Below, piece by piece: positions 16,955 through 26,768 of a stretch of DNA of 64,000 nucleotides (position 1 is the stretch's first letter; each line of letters opens with the position of its first letter). Made by a program: the position numbers and the translations under genes. This DNA comes from Maribacter halichondriae (GTDB lineage Bacteria; Bacteroidota; Bacteroidia; Flavobacteriales; Flavobacteriaceae). The stretch lies in NCBI RefSeq assembly GCF_027474825.1, contig NZ_CP107030.1, forward strand, positions 62,001 through 126,000, in the 5' to 3' direction. Below the pieces are notes generated by a model. That model saw nothing but the letters and a program-made list of their open reading frames with translations. It was not told the DNA's origin and searched no databases.

Positions 16955-18324
16955 CCGACCTAAAGAAAAAGACAATCCCGCCTCAGAGCGGGATTTTTTT
17001 GCCCCTACCCTACTTTCTACAAAATCGAACCGCATCAGCCCATCCACGTCTATTTCGGTAAGTTCGACTTCATGCAACGTATTCACCAATTCTGGATTCC
17101 ATGGCGCTTTTACCTTGATGTAATTTTCGGTAAACCCGTGAATATAACCTTCTTTGTTCTCGCCTTCGAAAAGTACGGTTCTCAAGGTACCCAACTGACC
17201 TTCATAAAAGGCCCTTCTTTTTTTAACGGAAAGTCCGCGTAGCATCTTACTTCTTTTGTTTCTAATGTTTTTGGCACGACACCGTCCATCTTGGCCGCAA
17301 GGGTATTATCTCTTTCGGAATAGGTAAACACATGCAAATAAGAAATATCCAGTTCATTTAAGAAATAATACGTTTGAAGGAAGTGTTCATCGGTTTCCCC
17401 GGGAAATCCTACGATGACATCGACACCGATACAGGCATTGGGCATGGTTTCCTTGATTCTTTTCACCCTATCAACGTACAAACCACTCATATATCTCCGT
17501 TTCATACGTTTCAACAAATCATCACAACCGCTCTGTAACGGAATATGAAAGTGAGGCACGAACGAATCACTCTGTGCAACAAAATCAATGGTCTCGTTTT
17601 TCAAAAGATTGGGTTCGATGGATGATATCCGCAATCTATGGATGCCTTCCACCTTGTCCAAAGCCTTTACCAAATCCAAAAAAGTATGTTCATGTTTTTT
17701 GTTGCCAAATTCTCCTTTGCCATAATCGCCGATGTTTACACCTGTCAGCACAATTTCCTTAATTCCCTGAGTGGAAATTTCCGAAGCATTTTTCAGTACA
17801 TTTTGTAAAGTATCACTACGGCTAATCCCCCGTGCCAAGGGAATGGTACAATAGGTACATTTGTAATCACAACCATCTTGTACCTTTAGAAAAGCTCGTG
17901 TTCGATCTCCAATGGCATAACTGCCCACATAAAAATCGGCATCCTCGATTTCACAAGAATGTATCGCCCCTTGGTCATTTTTTGTCAGGTCATTAATATA
18001 ATCGGTAATCTTAAATTTTTCTGTAGCACCCAAAACCAAATCGACCCCATCAACAGCGGCTAATTGTTCGGGTTTTAATTGGGCGTAACATCCTATAGAA
18101 GCAACAAATGCCTCAGGGTTCACTTTCTGTGCCTGCTTCACGATAGTCTTAAAACGTTTGTCGGCGTTCTCGGTTACCGAACAGGTGTTGATGACATACA
18201 TATCGGCATGTTCTGAAAAGTCGACGCGTTCGAAACCTTCGCCCTCAAAACCTCTGGCTATAGTAGAGGTCTCTGAGAAGTTAAGTTTACAGCCCAATGT
18301 GTAGAATGCGACTTTTTTCTTCAT
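16931..18324 (-). CDS. mtaB: tRNA t6A37 methylthiotransferase MtaB, frame broken
   Basis: Radical SAM enzyme that adds a methylthio group to N6-threonylcarbamoyladenosine 37 in tRNA. The N-terminal UPF0004 domain has YTLGCKLN and NTCSVTENADKRF; the radical SAM cluster motif is CDYKCTYC near residue 155; the C-terminal part contains MLRGLSVKKRRAFYEGQLG and a TRAM-like domain. The frame is lost at T3 17259-17261; one more T there (an A on the coding strand) joins the halves into 464 residues. The last 25 or so residues read through a terminator and overlap the convergent GNAT gene, so a second indel near 17014-17016 may hide a stop just after FDFVE. Confidence 0.92.
16974..17000 (+). terminator. 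Terminator of the small GNAT gene
   Basis: AATCCCGC (16974-16981) and GCGGGATT (16988-16995) enclose a 6-base loop and run into seven T. It lies 20 bases after the GNAT stop codon. The mtaB reading frame on the other strand runs through it, which casts doubt on the annotated end of mtaB. Confidence 0.85.
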
Positions 18325-18602
18325 TGTTTATAAAAAATCGGGGGGAGCGCAAAGATACTATAAACTTAGCTTTTGTTACGGTGGCCCCTTTTCATTTGCT
18401 CGATATAATAACCCTAGTTAAAATCCCCTATTCCATTTGGCTCATCAAATTTGAATATTTATTGGTAAAATCTACGATTTTGGCAGCTACTTCCTTAAAA
18501 TCAACCATTTAAAACAATTGATTTGAAAAAAAATCGAATAACTACTGGTTTTCAGGTATTTAAAAAACCTGAGAAATTCAATACATTTATACTAAACAAA
18601 AA
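18325..18602. other. Divergent intergenic region without recognised gene
   Basis: A 278-base AT-rich gap between mtaB and the four-repeat protein, transcribed outwards on both sides. It holds stop codons in all frames and no tRNA-like fold that I can see. It should contain both promoters, but no perfect TTTG/TAnnTTTG pair was found. Confidence 0.6.
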
Positions 18603-20350
18603 ATGACCACTACCATGTTTCAAAGAATCGTCGATATGAATAGAATCATACCTATTTTAAAAAGTATTTCAGTTTTTGTTCTGCTTTTTCATTTTTCAGC
18701 TTCTAGAGGCCAAGGCCCCGAGCTTCAAGAATACCAAAGGGATTTAAAATCCCTTTTAAGTACCGTTGATGCCAATGGCCGAACCTATCGTCAGACCATC
18801 GTGTTTGGTGCGCTTGGCAATGCAGAGATTACGGTAAACGAAGTCAATAGCAAAGGTGAAGAATTAGAGAGCAATTACGAATTTGCACTATCGGACATTA
18901 ACCCTAGAGCGGTACGGAAGCTTATGAACAAAGATATTATTAGGGTCGAATTGTTCGCCAAAGGAAATCAAAAACTAATAAAAAAGACTTGGGACGGCGG
19001 GAATAAAATTGCCTATGTACCCGACATTATTTTATATGCAGCCGATAACGACAACGGTATGGACCTAAAGCAAGCTTTTCAAGAATCGGTTCCGTTTGCG
19101 ATACAGGTAGAAAAAAACGTACTATCATTGAACACTTACGACGAACATCTGAATTGGTTAGTAAATAATATTGACGATGTAAAACTTGCAAACGAGCGGG
19201 TAACACAAGGGCTGCAATTGGAATCGGGCACCGCCGAGTCGGTCGTTCTAAAACAGGTAAAAGGAGGTCACAGTACCGAGTCGGTCCTAAATCTTTCGCA
19301 TCTCAACCCGAATTCTGCCGAATACCATATTTCGGGGGACGAGATTTTCATCGAAGTCCATACCAAGGGCGGAAAAAATGGTGTCAAGTATTCGGTAGAC
19401 GGTACCCATAAAGATTATCGGGATTTTATAAGAGTCTTTGCCAACTCCATTACCGACGCAAAAAAAATCTATAATGTTTTGCAGGATATAATTCCTTTGG
19501 CCGAAGCCGAGTTCAAGAATGCACGACCCGATTTTGATTCAAATTCAGAAACCGTTCGCTATATTAACGATCAGATCAAAAGAGTAGTCAACGCCGAGGG
19601 CACCTTTTCACAGCAATTCAGCATTCAGGACGATGCCGCTACCGTTACTACCCAAGAAGTTCGTGGCAACAAGAATTTCAACCACGAATATACCTTCAGC
19701 TTGACGGATATCAATCCGTTCAGCATACAACTAGAAACAAAAAAGACGATTATTTTTCTTGAACTTATCGTTAAAAATAGCCAACCTTTTATCCGGCACA
19801 TCGAAAACGATACACCGCAAAATTATCGCCATTACATACGGCTTTATTTTGATTCAAGGGAGGATGCACTTCTTGTTCAAGATGCACTTAAAACCCTAAT
19901 CAAAGACCTAGAAGCGAAAAAAGAACAAGAGGCGAACAGCTCTAGGATGACCATTCGAAAAGCGTGGGAAAATATAGCGTCGCAGGTATCAAAAGTAGAA
20001 AACGGCGAGGAACATTTTGATCAGCGTATAGAAATGCTCGATAACGAAACCAGCGCACTTAAATACACAAAACACATCAGCAACCCCAAGAAAGATAGGG
20101 AAATAGTCTATGAATTCGGTGCCAAGGAAGTAAACCCATTTACTACCGAAATCCATGTCTCGGGTAGCCGAGTATGGGTCGAATTGATTACCCGAAACAA
20201 AAGAAAGCGATCAAAGTGACCGAAAACGGCGAAGCGCGCGACTACAATTACATTGTGGAGATCGAAGCAAATTCAATCGCCAATGCAAAAGAGATCATGG
20301 GTACCTTCAAAAAATTATCGGAACTATACGACGAACGGATCGGAGGTTGA
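18603..20350 (+). CDS. Secreted protein of four tandem repeats, unknown function, frame broken
   Basis: A reconstructed 582-residue exported protein that I cannot assign to a named family. A signal peptide ends near SASRGQ at residue 37; the ATG at 18636 (MNRIIPILK) is an equally good start. Four repeats of about 135 residues follow, each marked by an Asn-Pro pair: SDINP at 98-101, SHLNP at 232-236, TDINP at 368-372 and KEVNP at 508-512, each preceded by a Tyr-rich strand and followed by an acidic strand such as VELFAK, IEVHTK, LELIVK or VELITR. The frame stops at 20219; one A added at A3 20195-20197 restores the fourth repeat to the stop at 20348-20350. Confidence 0.75.
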
Positions 20351-20442
20351 TCTGGAATCTTAATTATGACATTTTACGGCTTCCATCGTAATTCTAGGAG
20401 GAAGTCGTTAAGGATATACCGGAAACCGAAACAAGAAACTTC

Positions 20443-21618
20443 CTAATAATTCCGCCACTTTTTAGTAAGCTCAAAAACATGCTCTAGAATCCGGGCTTCT
20501 TTGTCGTCGAACTCTACTCCTCTTCTTGCCATCATGACTTTGGCCGCTTCAAAGGCCTTTGAGGTGTGGTAGGTCGAAAAACCTGACGCACCGCCCCAAC
20601 TAAAACTGGGGACAAAATTTCTTGGAAAACCGGGAACATAGATATTGCAATTCACACCAATCACGGTACCGGTGTTGAACATGGTATTAATGGCACTCTT
20701 ACTATGATCGCCCATCATAAGGCCACAAAATTGCAGTCCAGTTTGTTCAAAGCTTTCTGTGGCGTAGTTCCATATTCGGACTTTGGCATAGTTGTTCTTC
20801 AGGTTCGAATTATTGCTATCTGCCCCGATATTGCACCACTCGCCCAATACTGCATTTCCCAGGTACCCCTCATGGCCCTTGCTCGAATAGCCAAAAATTA
20901 CCGAATTACTGATTTCCCCACATACTTTTCCATGGGGCCCAATGGTCGTCGGACCGTAAATTTTAGCACCCATTTTGACCACGGCTTTTTCACAAAGGGC
21001 AAAAGCGCCGCGAATTAGGTTTCCTTCCCATACTTCGGAATTCTTTCCTAAATAAATGGGGCCTTCCGTAGCATTAAGAATGCTGTGTTCTACAATGGCA
21101 CCTTCTTCCGCAAAGATATTTTCAGGATGTATCAGGGTGTTCGTTTTCGAAATTGGGGCGCTCTTTCTTCCCGCCGTAAGTAAATCAAAATCGGCCTGAA
21201 GGGCTTCCCCGTTTTTTGAGAAAATATCCCAAGTATACTCGATACGAAGTACTTCCTCCTCAAATTCAATTTGTTCATATGTTGAAAAATCGACTTCTTC
21301 TTGAGTTTCCCTAGTAAAAAATGCAATGACCTCTTCCCCTTGAAAAATGGCCTCATTTTCCTTGAGACCTTCAATCAAATCGACTAATTTCTTATTCGGC
21401 AGGAAAGATGCATTAATCAATACATTCTCGTCCATTTCTACCATGGGGTATTTCTCGGAAAGATATTCTTCGGTTATAGTGCTGGTGGTATTTCCCAAAT
21501 ATTGTTCCCATTTCTCGCGAATAGTCAGTATTCCGATGCGGATATCAGCCACCGGACGGGTAAAAGTAAAAGGCAAAAGCGCGTTACGTACCGAACCGTC
21601 AAAAAGAATGTAATTCAT
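20443..21618 (-). CDS. GlmU-like putative sugar nucleotidyltransferase
   Basis: A 391-residue protein resembling the Bacteroidota 'GlmU family' proteins, which join a nucleotidyltransferase-like N-terminus to a left-handed beta-helix of hexapeptide repeats. The N-terminus MNYILFDGSVRNALLPFTFTRPVADIRIG is typical for the group, and the repeats run from about 190 to 330 (for example SEVWEGNLIRGAFALCEKAVVKMGAKIYGPTTIG). It may act in UDP-GlcNAc or a related sugar-nucleotide synthesis, but the classical GlmU active-site loop is not evident. The ATG at 21618 is chosen over the longer frame from 21684 because it starts at the conserved block. Confidence 0.85.
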   Translation of the reverse strand: MNYILFDGSVRNALLPFTFTRPVADIRIGILTIREKWEQYLGNTTSTITEEYLSEKYPMVEMDENVLINASFLPNKKLVDLIEGLKENEAIFQGEEVIAFFTRETQEEVDFSTYEQIEFEEEVLRIEYTWDIFSKNGEALQADFDLLTAGRKSAPISKTNTLIHPENIFAEEGAIVEHSILNATEGPIYLGKNSEVWEGNLIRGAFALCEKAVVKMGAKIYGPTTIGPHGKVCGEISNSVIFGYSSKGHEGYLGNAVLGEWCNIGADSNNSNLKNNYAKVRIWNYATESFEQTGLQFCGLMMGDHSKSAINTMFNTGTVIGVNCNIYVPGFPRNFVPSFSWGGASGFSTYHTSKAFEAAKVMMARRGVEFDDKEARILEHVFELTKKWRNY

Positions 21619-21716
21619 GGATTTTGTCTGTTTGAATGCAAAAATAGCAATATCCGAGGACGGAAGCGGAAGGAAAATGTTCAAGGGTTGTTTTTTGTCC
21701 TTAATTGAATCCGCTC

Positions 21717-21851
21717 ACTCGGACGTGACCTCCCTAAATCCCTCCCAAGCAGGGACTTTAACCTCTCATAATCCGGAAAGATAGTAGCTATTTTAAATTA
21801 CCGAATTCGTATCCCTCCCCTTGGGGGAGGTTAGGTGGGGTCCGTCCGAGT
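21717..21851. repeat. Inverted-repeat element, about 135 bases
   Basis: ACTCGGACG (21717-21725) and CGTCCGAGT (21843-21851) are perfect terminal inverted repeats. Inside, CCTCCCC (21814-21820) and GGGGAGG (21824-21830) form a GC-rich hairpin, and a CCTCCC tract lies near the left end. With the terminator at 21872-21909, this explains most of the 310-base gap between the GlmU-like gene and rpmE2. No coding potential is apparent. The layout is that of a small non-autonomous element. Confidence 0.6.
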
Positions 21852-21871
21852 AAGCAATAAAAGTCCAAACC

Positions 21872-21909
21872 ATAAAAGACCTCCGATACCAATACCGGAG
21901 GTCTTTTAT
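21872..21909 (-). terminator. rpmE2 terminator
   Basis: A perfect 14-base stem, with arms at 21872-21885 and 21896-21909, encloses a 10-base loop and carries AT-rich flanks that give a T-tract on either strand. It lies 19 bases beyond the rpmE2 stop and is the strongest hairpin in the region. Confidence 0.9.
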
Positions 21910-21928
21910 ATATTGTTCGAAGAAACGT

Positions 21929-22273
21929 CTATTCCTCTTCCTTGCTCGCCTCGGCTTCCACTTTGGGAGCTTCTTCCGCTTTTGGAGCTTCCTTTTCTAC
22001 TACTTTTTCAGCGGCAGGAGCAACTTTTTTGAACTTATCGTACTTGCTTTTGAACTTGTCGATACGTCCGGCAGTATCCAAGAATTTCGCCTTACCAGTA
22101 TAAAACGGATGGGATGTTCTTGAAATTTCCAATTTTACCAAAGGGTACTCAACACCATCGACTTCTAAAGTCTCTTTGGTATCGGCCGTAGATTTGGTCA
22201 AAAACACATCGTCATTCGACATGTCTTTAAAGGCGACCAAACGATAATTCTCTGGGTGTATATCTTTTTTCAT
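21929..22273 (-). CDS. rpmE2: 50S ribosomal protein L31 type B with acidic C-terminal tail
   Basis: Ribosomal protein L31 of the zinc-free type [30 protein letters not shown] and [30 protein letters not shown] match the family over the first 85 residues, and the zinc-binding cysteines of type A are absent. The full length is 114 residues because of a Glu/Ala/Lys-rich low-complexity tail (about 86-114), which is common in flavobacteria. It is preceded by a near-consensus promoter and followed by a strong terminator, so it is transcribed alone. Confidence 0.95.
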   Translation of the reverse strand: MKKDIHPENYRLVAFKDMSNDDVFLTKSTADTKETLEVDGVEYPLVKLEISRTSHPFYTGKAKFLDTAGRIDKFKSKYDKFKKVAPAAEKVVEKEAPKAEEAPKVEAEASKEEE

Positions 22274-22325
22274 TTCTAATTTTAATTAACGCACCCATTT
22301 CCGACAGGCACTGAAATTCAGGCTG

Positions 22326-22356
22326 CAAATTTAATCAAATTAAATCATCCTGCAAT
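22326..22356 (-). promoter_or_regulatory. rpmE2 promoter
   Basis: On the minus strand TAAATTTG (complement of 22326-22333) fits the -7 box exactly, and ATTG (complement of 22353-22356) is a three-of-four match to TTTG with 19-base spacing. It lies about 53 bases upstream of the rpmE2 start codon. Confidence 0.65.
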
Positions 22357-22455
22357 TTAAAATTATAAAAAGAACCATAAAAAATCGTATTTTTAGATGT
22401 AACAAATAGTACATGAATGCAACTAACTTAAGAAACAACTAAAAATCACAATAAA

Positions 22456-22980
22456 ATGGAAGAAAACCAACCTAAAATATCAAAATATGCCTTGACTTAC
22501 GGAGGTATTTTCGGGGGCATCGGTATCGTATTTGCCCTTATGCTTTATTCTATGGATATGCATTATCAAGGTGGAATGATGGTCATCGTGATCAGTATCG
22601 TTCTAACCCTAGCCGCCATTGTTCTAGGGCTATTGCAGTTTAGAAAGGCCAATGGAGGTTTTATGTCATTTGGTCAAGGCATGAAATTGGGCGTAGGAAT
22701 TTGTTTGATCGCTGGAATTATAGGCATTTTGTTCAACCAAATTATTGCCAACGTTATCGATCCCGATATGATGGAGAAAGCCATGACGTATCAAAAGGAG
22801 CAATTGATGGAGACCACGAAAATGACCCCCGATCAAATTGATGCTCAAATGGAAATGGCCAAAAAATTTCAGACCCCGACGATGCAGCTTTTATTCGGAC
22901 TTCTTTACGTGGTCGTTAGCGGATTCATATTCTCCCTTATTCCGGCGTTGGCGCTAAAAAAGACCGAAAATCTCAACTAA
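22456..22980 (+). CDS. DUF4199 membrane protein
   Basis: A 174-residue integral membrane protein of the DUF4199 family, common in Bacteroidota and without known activity. Four hydrophobic segments are visible, at about 14-32, 38-58, 72-94 and 140-165, with a long soluble loop between the third and fourth (MEKAMTYQKEQLMETTKMTPDQIDAQMEMAKK). It ends 34 bases before a glycosyltransferase gene on the same strand. In related genomes the two are frequent neighbours, so they may be co-transcribed. Confidence 0.85.
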   Translation: MEENQPKISKYALTYGGIFGGIGIVFALMLYSMDMHYQGGMMVIVISIVLTLAAIVLGLLQFRKANGGFMSFGQGMKLGVGICLIAGIIGILFNQIIANVIDPDMMEKAMTYQKEQLMETTKMTPDQIDAQMEMAKKFQTPTMQLLFGLLYVVVSGFIFSLIPALALKKTENLN

Positions 22981-23014
22981 TTCGTACTTTTGAAAAGTTA
23001 TTCAGAAGTACTGC

Positions 23015-23961
23015 ATGAATTTATCCATAGTTATTCCTCTTTTAAATGAAGAGGAATCTTTAAAAGAACTTTATGATTGGATTGCATCCGTAATGCAATC
23101 CAATCGGTTTTCTTATGAAGTTCTTTTCGTGGATGATGGCAGCACCGATAATTCTTGGAAAATCATCTCAGACCTATCCCAAACCTACCCTGAGGTCAAG
23201 GGAATTCGTTTTCTTCGGAATTTTGGAAAGTCACAAGCGTTACATGCCGGTTTTAAAGCTGCACAGGGCGATGTCGTGATTACCATGGATGCTGATTTGC
23301 AGGACAATCCTGAAGAAATCTCCGATTTATACCACTTGATAAAAAATGAGGGGTTTGATTTGGTCTCAGGTTGGAAAAAAAGCGATACGATTCAGTACTC
23401 TTTAAGAACATGCCCTCGAAACTGTTTAATTGGGCGGCTCGAAGAACTTCTGGTGTAAAACTCAATGATTTCAACTGCGGTCTGAAAGCATATCGCAAAG
23501 AGGTGATAAAGAACATTGAGGTTTCAGGCGAAATGCACCGTTATATACCCGTTTTGGCCAAAAGTGCGGGTTTTTCGAACATTGGAGAAAAAATAGTACA
23601 ACATCAGGCCCGTAAATATGGCAAAACTAAATTCGGTATGGAACGATTTATAAACGGCTTTCTCGATTTGATCACCATCTGGTTCGTCTCTAAGTTCGGC
23701 AAACAGCCCATGCACTTATTTGGCGCCCTGGGCGTACTGATGTTCATCATCGGTTTTGGGTTTGCGATATATTTGGGTATCGATAAACTTTTTATCAACC
23801 CTATGGGGAGACTGATTACGGATCGACCGCAATTCTATTTATCATTGACGGCCATGATTATCGGAACCCAATTATTCTTAGCTGGATTTTTAGGAGAAAT
23901 TTTGATTCGCTCTAGAAAAAATGAAGCGCGCTATATCATTGAGGAAACCCTAAACGTCTAA
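23015..23961 (+). CDS. Family 2 glycosyltransferase, DPM1/ArnC-like, frame broken
   Basis: A reconstructed 315-residue membrane glycosyltransferase that should move a sugar from a nucleotide donor to a polyprenyl phosphate or similar lipid. The GT-A domain shows IPLLNEEESL at 7-16, FVDDGSTDNSW near 38 and the DADLQD metal motif near 92. Two C-terminal membrane segments lie at about 230-255 and 268-292. The frame changes at the A7 run 23375-23381, where one more A gives GWKKKRYDSVLFKNMPSKLFNW. Its stop overlaps by four bases with the stop of the convergent T9SS protein gene. Confidence 0.93.
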
Positions 23962-26602
23962 CGTTTTAGTGTAAAATGTCCTGTAATTTCCCGTTTACCT
24001 TCCAACTTAAGTTTGTACCAATAATCGGCTGAAGGCATTTGTCTTTCAAGGTAAGTTCCATCCCACCCTTCTTGGGCTTCCTGAAATGTTTTGATCAGTT
24101 TGCCGTACCTATCGTAGATCGAGATACTGAAGTTGGGAAAATATTCAGCATTTTCAAAGGTCCAAATATCATTTATACCATCGTTATTCGGGGTAAAAAA
24201 GGAATCGACAGCTCCGACCACAACCGTTTCCTTTAGTTCGGTACAATCGTTTGTTATAAGTATTTCATAAACTCCCGGCGTCAAATTCTGAAATGTATTC
24301 GACTCTTGAAAAGAAAGGCCATCATCGATTGAATATAAAACTTGTTGCTGTCCATCTTCAGAAACTTGAATTACTATCTCATTGGAAACCCTAAAATCAT
24401 TCACCTTGATTTCATCGATTTCAATTTTCGGGCTTTCCTCGACCATAAAAATCTGGACATAACTACAAGTCCCTTTAGTAAAAGTTACCTCATAGATTCC
24501 GGCAGAATCTACTCGGATACTCTCCGAGTTTTCACCGTTTGACCATTCATATCGGTCATAATCTGGGAGTGCGTGAAGATTTGCTTCATTATTGCATAGA
24601 AGGACCACTTTCTGTTTTTCATAGTCAGGAGCCCAAATGAAACTCAAACCAACACTACCTATAAAATCGCAAGCATCGTCATTTTCAATTCTGAAGTACA
24701 GTATTGGTAATGCCAAGGGCTCCAAGGTATAATTATCGGTAATTATAGGATCTAACTCGTAAAGGGCATCCTCTTCCGAAGCATAGACTGTAATCGATTG
24801 TGCCTGAAAAAAATCATCTTGTAAGGGGATTAATATATCGTTCATGTTAAGTGTAGGGTTTCTTGCAATATCTAATTCACATACCTCTATGGTATCATAA
24901 AGTCCTAAATTTGAAGCGGGTCTTACAGAAAGAGAAATTTCGATGATCACAAAACATTCAGCGTTTTCAAAAGCCCTGGCGTAAATAGTTTGGCCATTGG
25001 TCAAATTCATATATCCTATCGGATTCAGTTGGCCCGTGTTGGAAATGGCATCGGCCAAATTGTCAAAAAAAAGTGCTTTAATATTTCGATTCCCGTTGTT
25101 GAATATCTTAACGGATTCGTTTAGATTAAAACTGGTAATTCCGTCATCTACACCATCGATATCGCATTGTACCAGCTCGATATCCGGGGCGACCTGAGGC
25201 ACACCTACGATTTCTACAAACTCAATGAAATTTCGCTCAGATCCATTATTATACAAAACATCTACGTTTACTGTATATACCCCAGGAGCGGAAAAAACGT
25301 GCCCAGCATTAAAATCCTCAGAAAAATTGTCAGCACCCGATTCTATATCTCCAAATTCCCAATGTACTTCTTGAATCGTACTGGAATCCTCAATATCAAA
25401 AGTCGTGAGGTCCCCTTCACAAAAATTATCAATTGTTACGATAGTTTCAAAGAAAGACTGTATAAAAGGGGTAGCCCATAAGAAGAAGTGCGGGTGCCCA
25501 GCGCGAGTTGAAAAGGCCTAAAATCACAATTGATTCCTGATAGATTCGGAGTTCTAATCACTGAAAGAGTTTCATTTGGGATGGAGTGATATATTTTCTT
25601 ATCTATCCCGATTTGCAGTGCACCGGATATTTTTCCGTCCAACCTTCTTTCGTACCTGTGAACAACATATTCAGAGGAAGCAATATTGTCTTCCTCCAAA
25701 TCGAACTGCACCAACTCTACTTCTCCTAAATCAGTATTGAGCGAATCATTAGCAAATTGCAAACCGCTAGCGTATAACTTGGAAGAATTACTGGAAAACT
25801 CCACGCCATAGTATACCCTACTGGCGTTCAATGTGGTAGGGTTCAAAACTCTACCAGTAGCACTATCGAAATCGTAGAGGTACAAAATTCCCTGCTGTTT
25901 AGGCTCAATCACCGTATGAGCAGCCGCCAATTTACTGCCGTCCGGAGAAATTTTAATACTCCCTCGAAAATTTTCAAAGTTATCAATATCAGGACCTACC
26001 CTAGAAATTACAGGAGTATCGTCTACTCCATTTGCATCTACTTTATAAGAGAAAAAGCTATCCAGATAATGTGTGACAACCCAATAATTATCTTCTTCAA
26101 AATTTCGAACCGCGGTTACATTTTCAGAAGCATTTGTCAATAAATCTATATTTTTTATAATCACTGATCCTCTGCCCCCATCGCCAAGCATATCGATTAC
26201 GCTATAGTTAAAACCATTTGATTCTTCTGAGGTTCCATCTTCATATGCCAGTACATCATCGGGGGTAAAAACGTAATAAATATTTGTTTGAACAGGATTA
26301 GGGACCACCAACGCAGATTGTGAAGTTGAGAAGCTACCATTTAAAAGCAACCCATTTTCCATGACCTCATGAAGCCGGTTCCAGACCGTGTTACCATCAG
26401 TATAGAACAATAAATTGCCCTCAGGGTCAGAAAAACTCTCACATCCTTCCAGTGTCTTAAGCTGTCCATCCAGCAACGGGACCGGAGTTCCCGAATTAAA
26501 GTCCAGTCCCGCATTGTTCCCAAAGTACCAATTAGCAGCCTCACGTTGCCCAAGTGCGGGCAAAGCGTACAACCAAAGTAAGAACAACAATAGGAATCGC
26601 AT
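23958..26602 (-). CDS. Large secreted T9SS type B cargo protein with PKD-like domain, frame broken
   Basis: A reconstructed 881-residue surface or secreted protein. It has a signal peptide (MRFLLLFLLWLYALPALGQ), an N-terminal beta-propeller-like part with NWYFGNNAGLDFNSG near 25 and repeated strands, a PKD-type domain around 400-450, Ig-like strands, and the gliding-motility-associated C-terminal domain FFTPNNDGINDIW...YDRYGKLIKTF...DYWYKLKLEGKREITGHFTLKR used as a type IX secretion signal. The frame breaks at G4 25468-25471; one more base restores LPPFIQSFFETIVTIDNFCEG. The ATG at 26602 is chosen because it starts at the signal peptide. Role unknown; adhesion or gliding is typical. Confidence 0.9.
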
Positions 26603-26741
26603 CCGCACAATATATGGTAAATGGTCGATTTGTAAAAATAAGAGTAAAACATACCACATTAAATGGAAAAAGCTACCGTTCATCGATGTTTTGCGATAGA
26701 TGAAAACTTCGCTAATTCGCCAAAGTTTCAATTTTCTAATG

Positions 26742-26749
26742 TAATTTTG
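26742..26749 (+). promoter_or_regulatory. Probable -7 box for the phosphohexomutase operon
   Basis: TAATTTTG fits TAnnTTTG and ends 19 bases before the ATG at 26769. The nearest -33-like tetramer (TTCG, 26716-26719) has poor match and spacing, so confidence is limited. Confidence 0.4.
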
Positions 26750-26768
26750 AAAATCTTAGAAATAGAGC

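Noticed and set aside
16931-17013. Natural C-terminus of MtaB overlapping the GNAT gene
   Set aside because: The last 25 or so codons run through a clear terminator on the other strand and into a convergent gene; a second indel near 17014-17016 giving a stop after FDFVE is more likely, though not proven.
18325-18602. Possible small RNA or tRNA in the longest mtaB-side gap
   Set aside because: No cloverleaf, T-loop motif or strong hairpin was found; only AT-rich sequence with stops in all frames.
21835-22032. Open frame opposite rpmE2
   Set aside because: It is the antisense shadow of the Glu/Ala-rich tail of L31 and of the inverted-repeat region.
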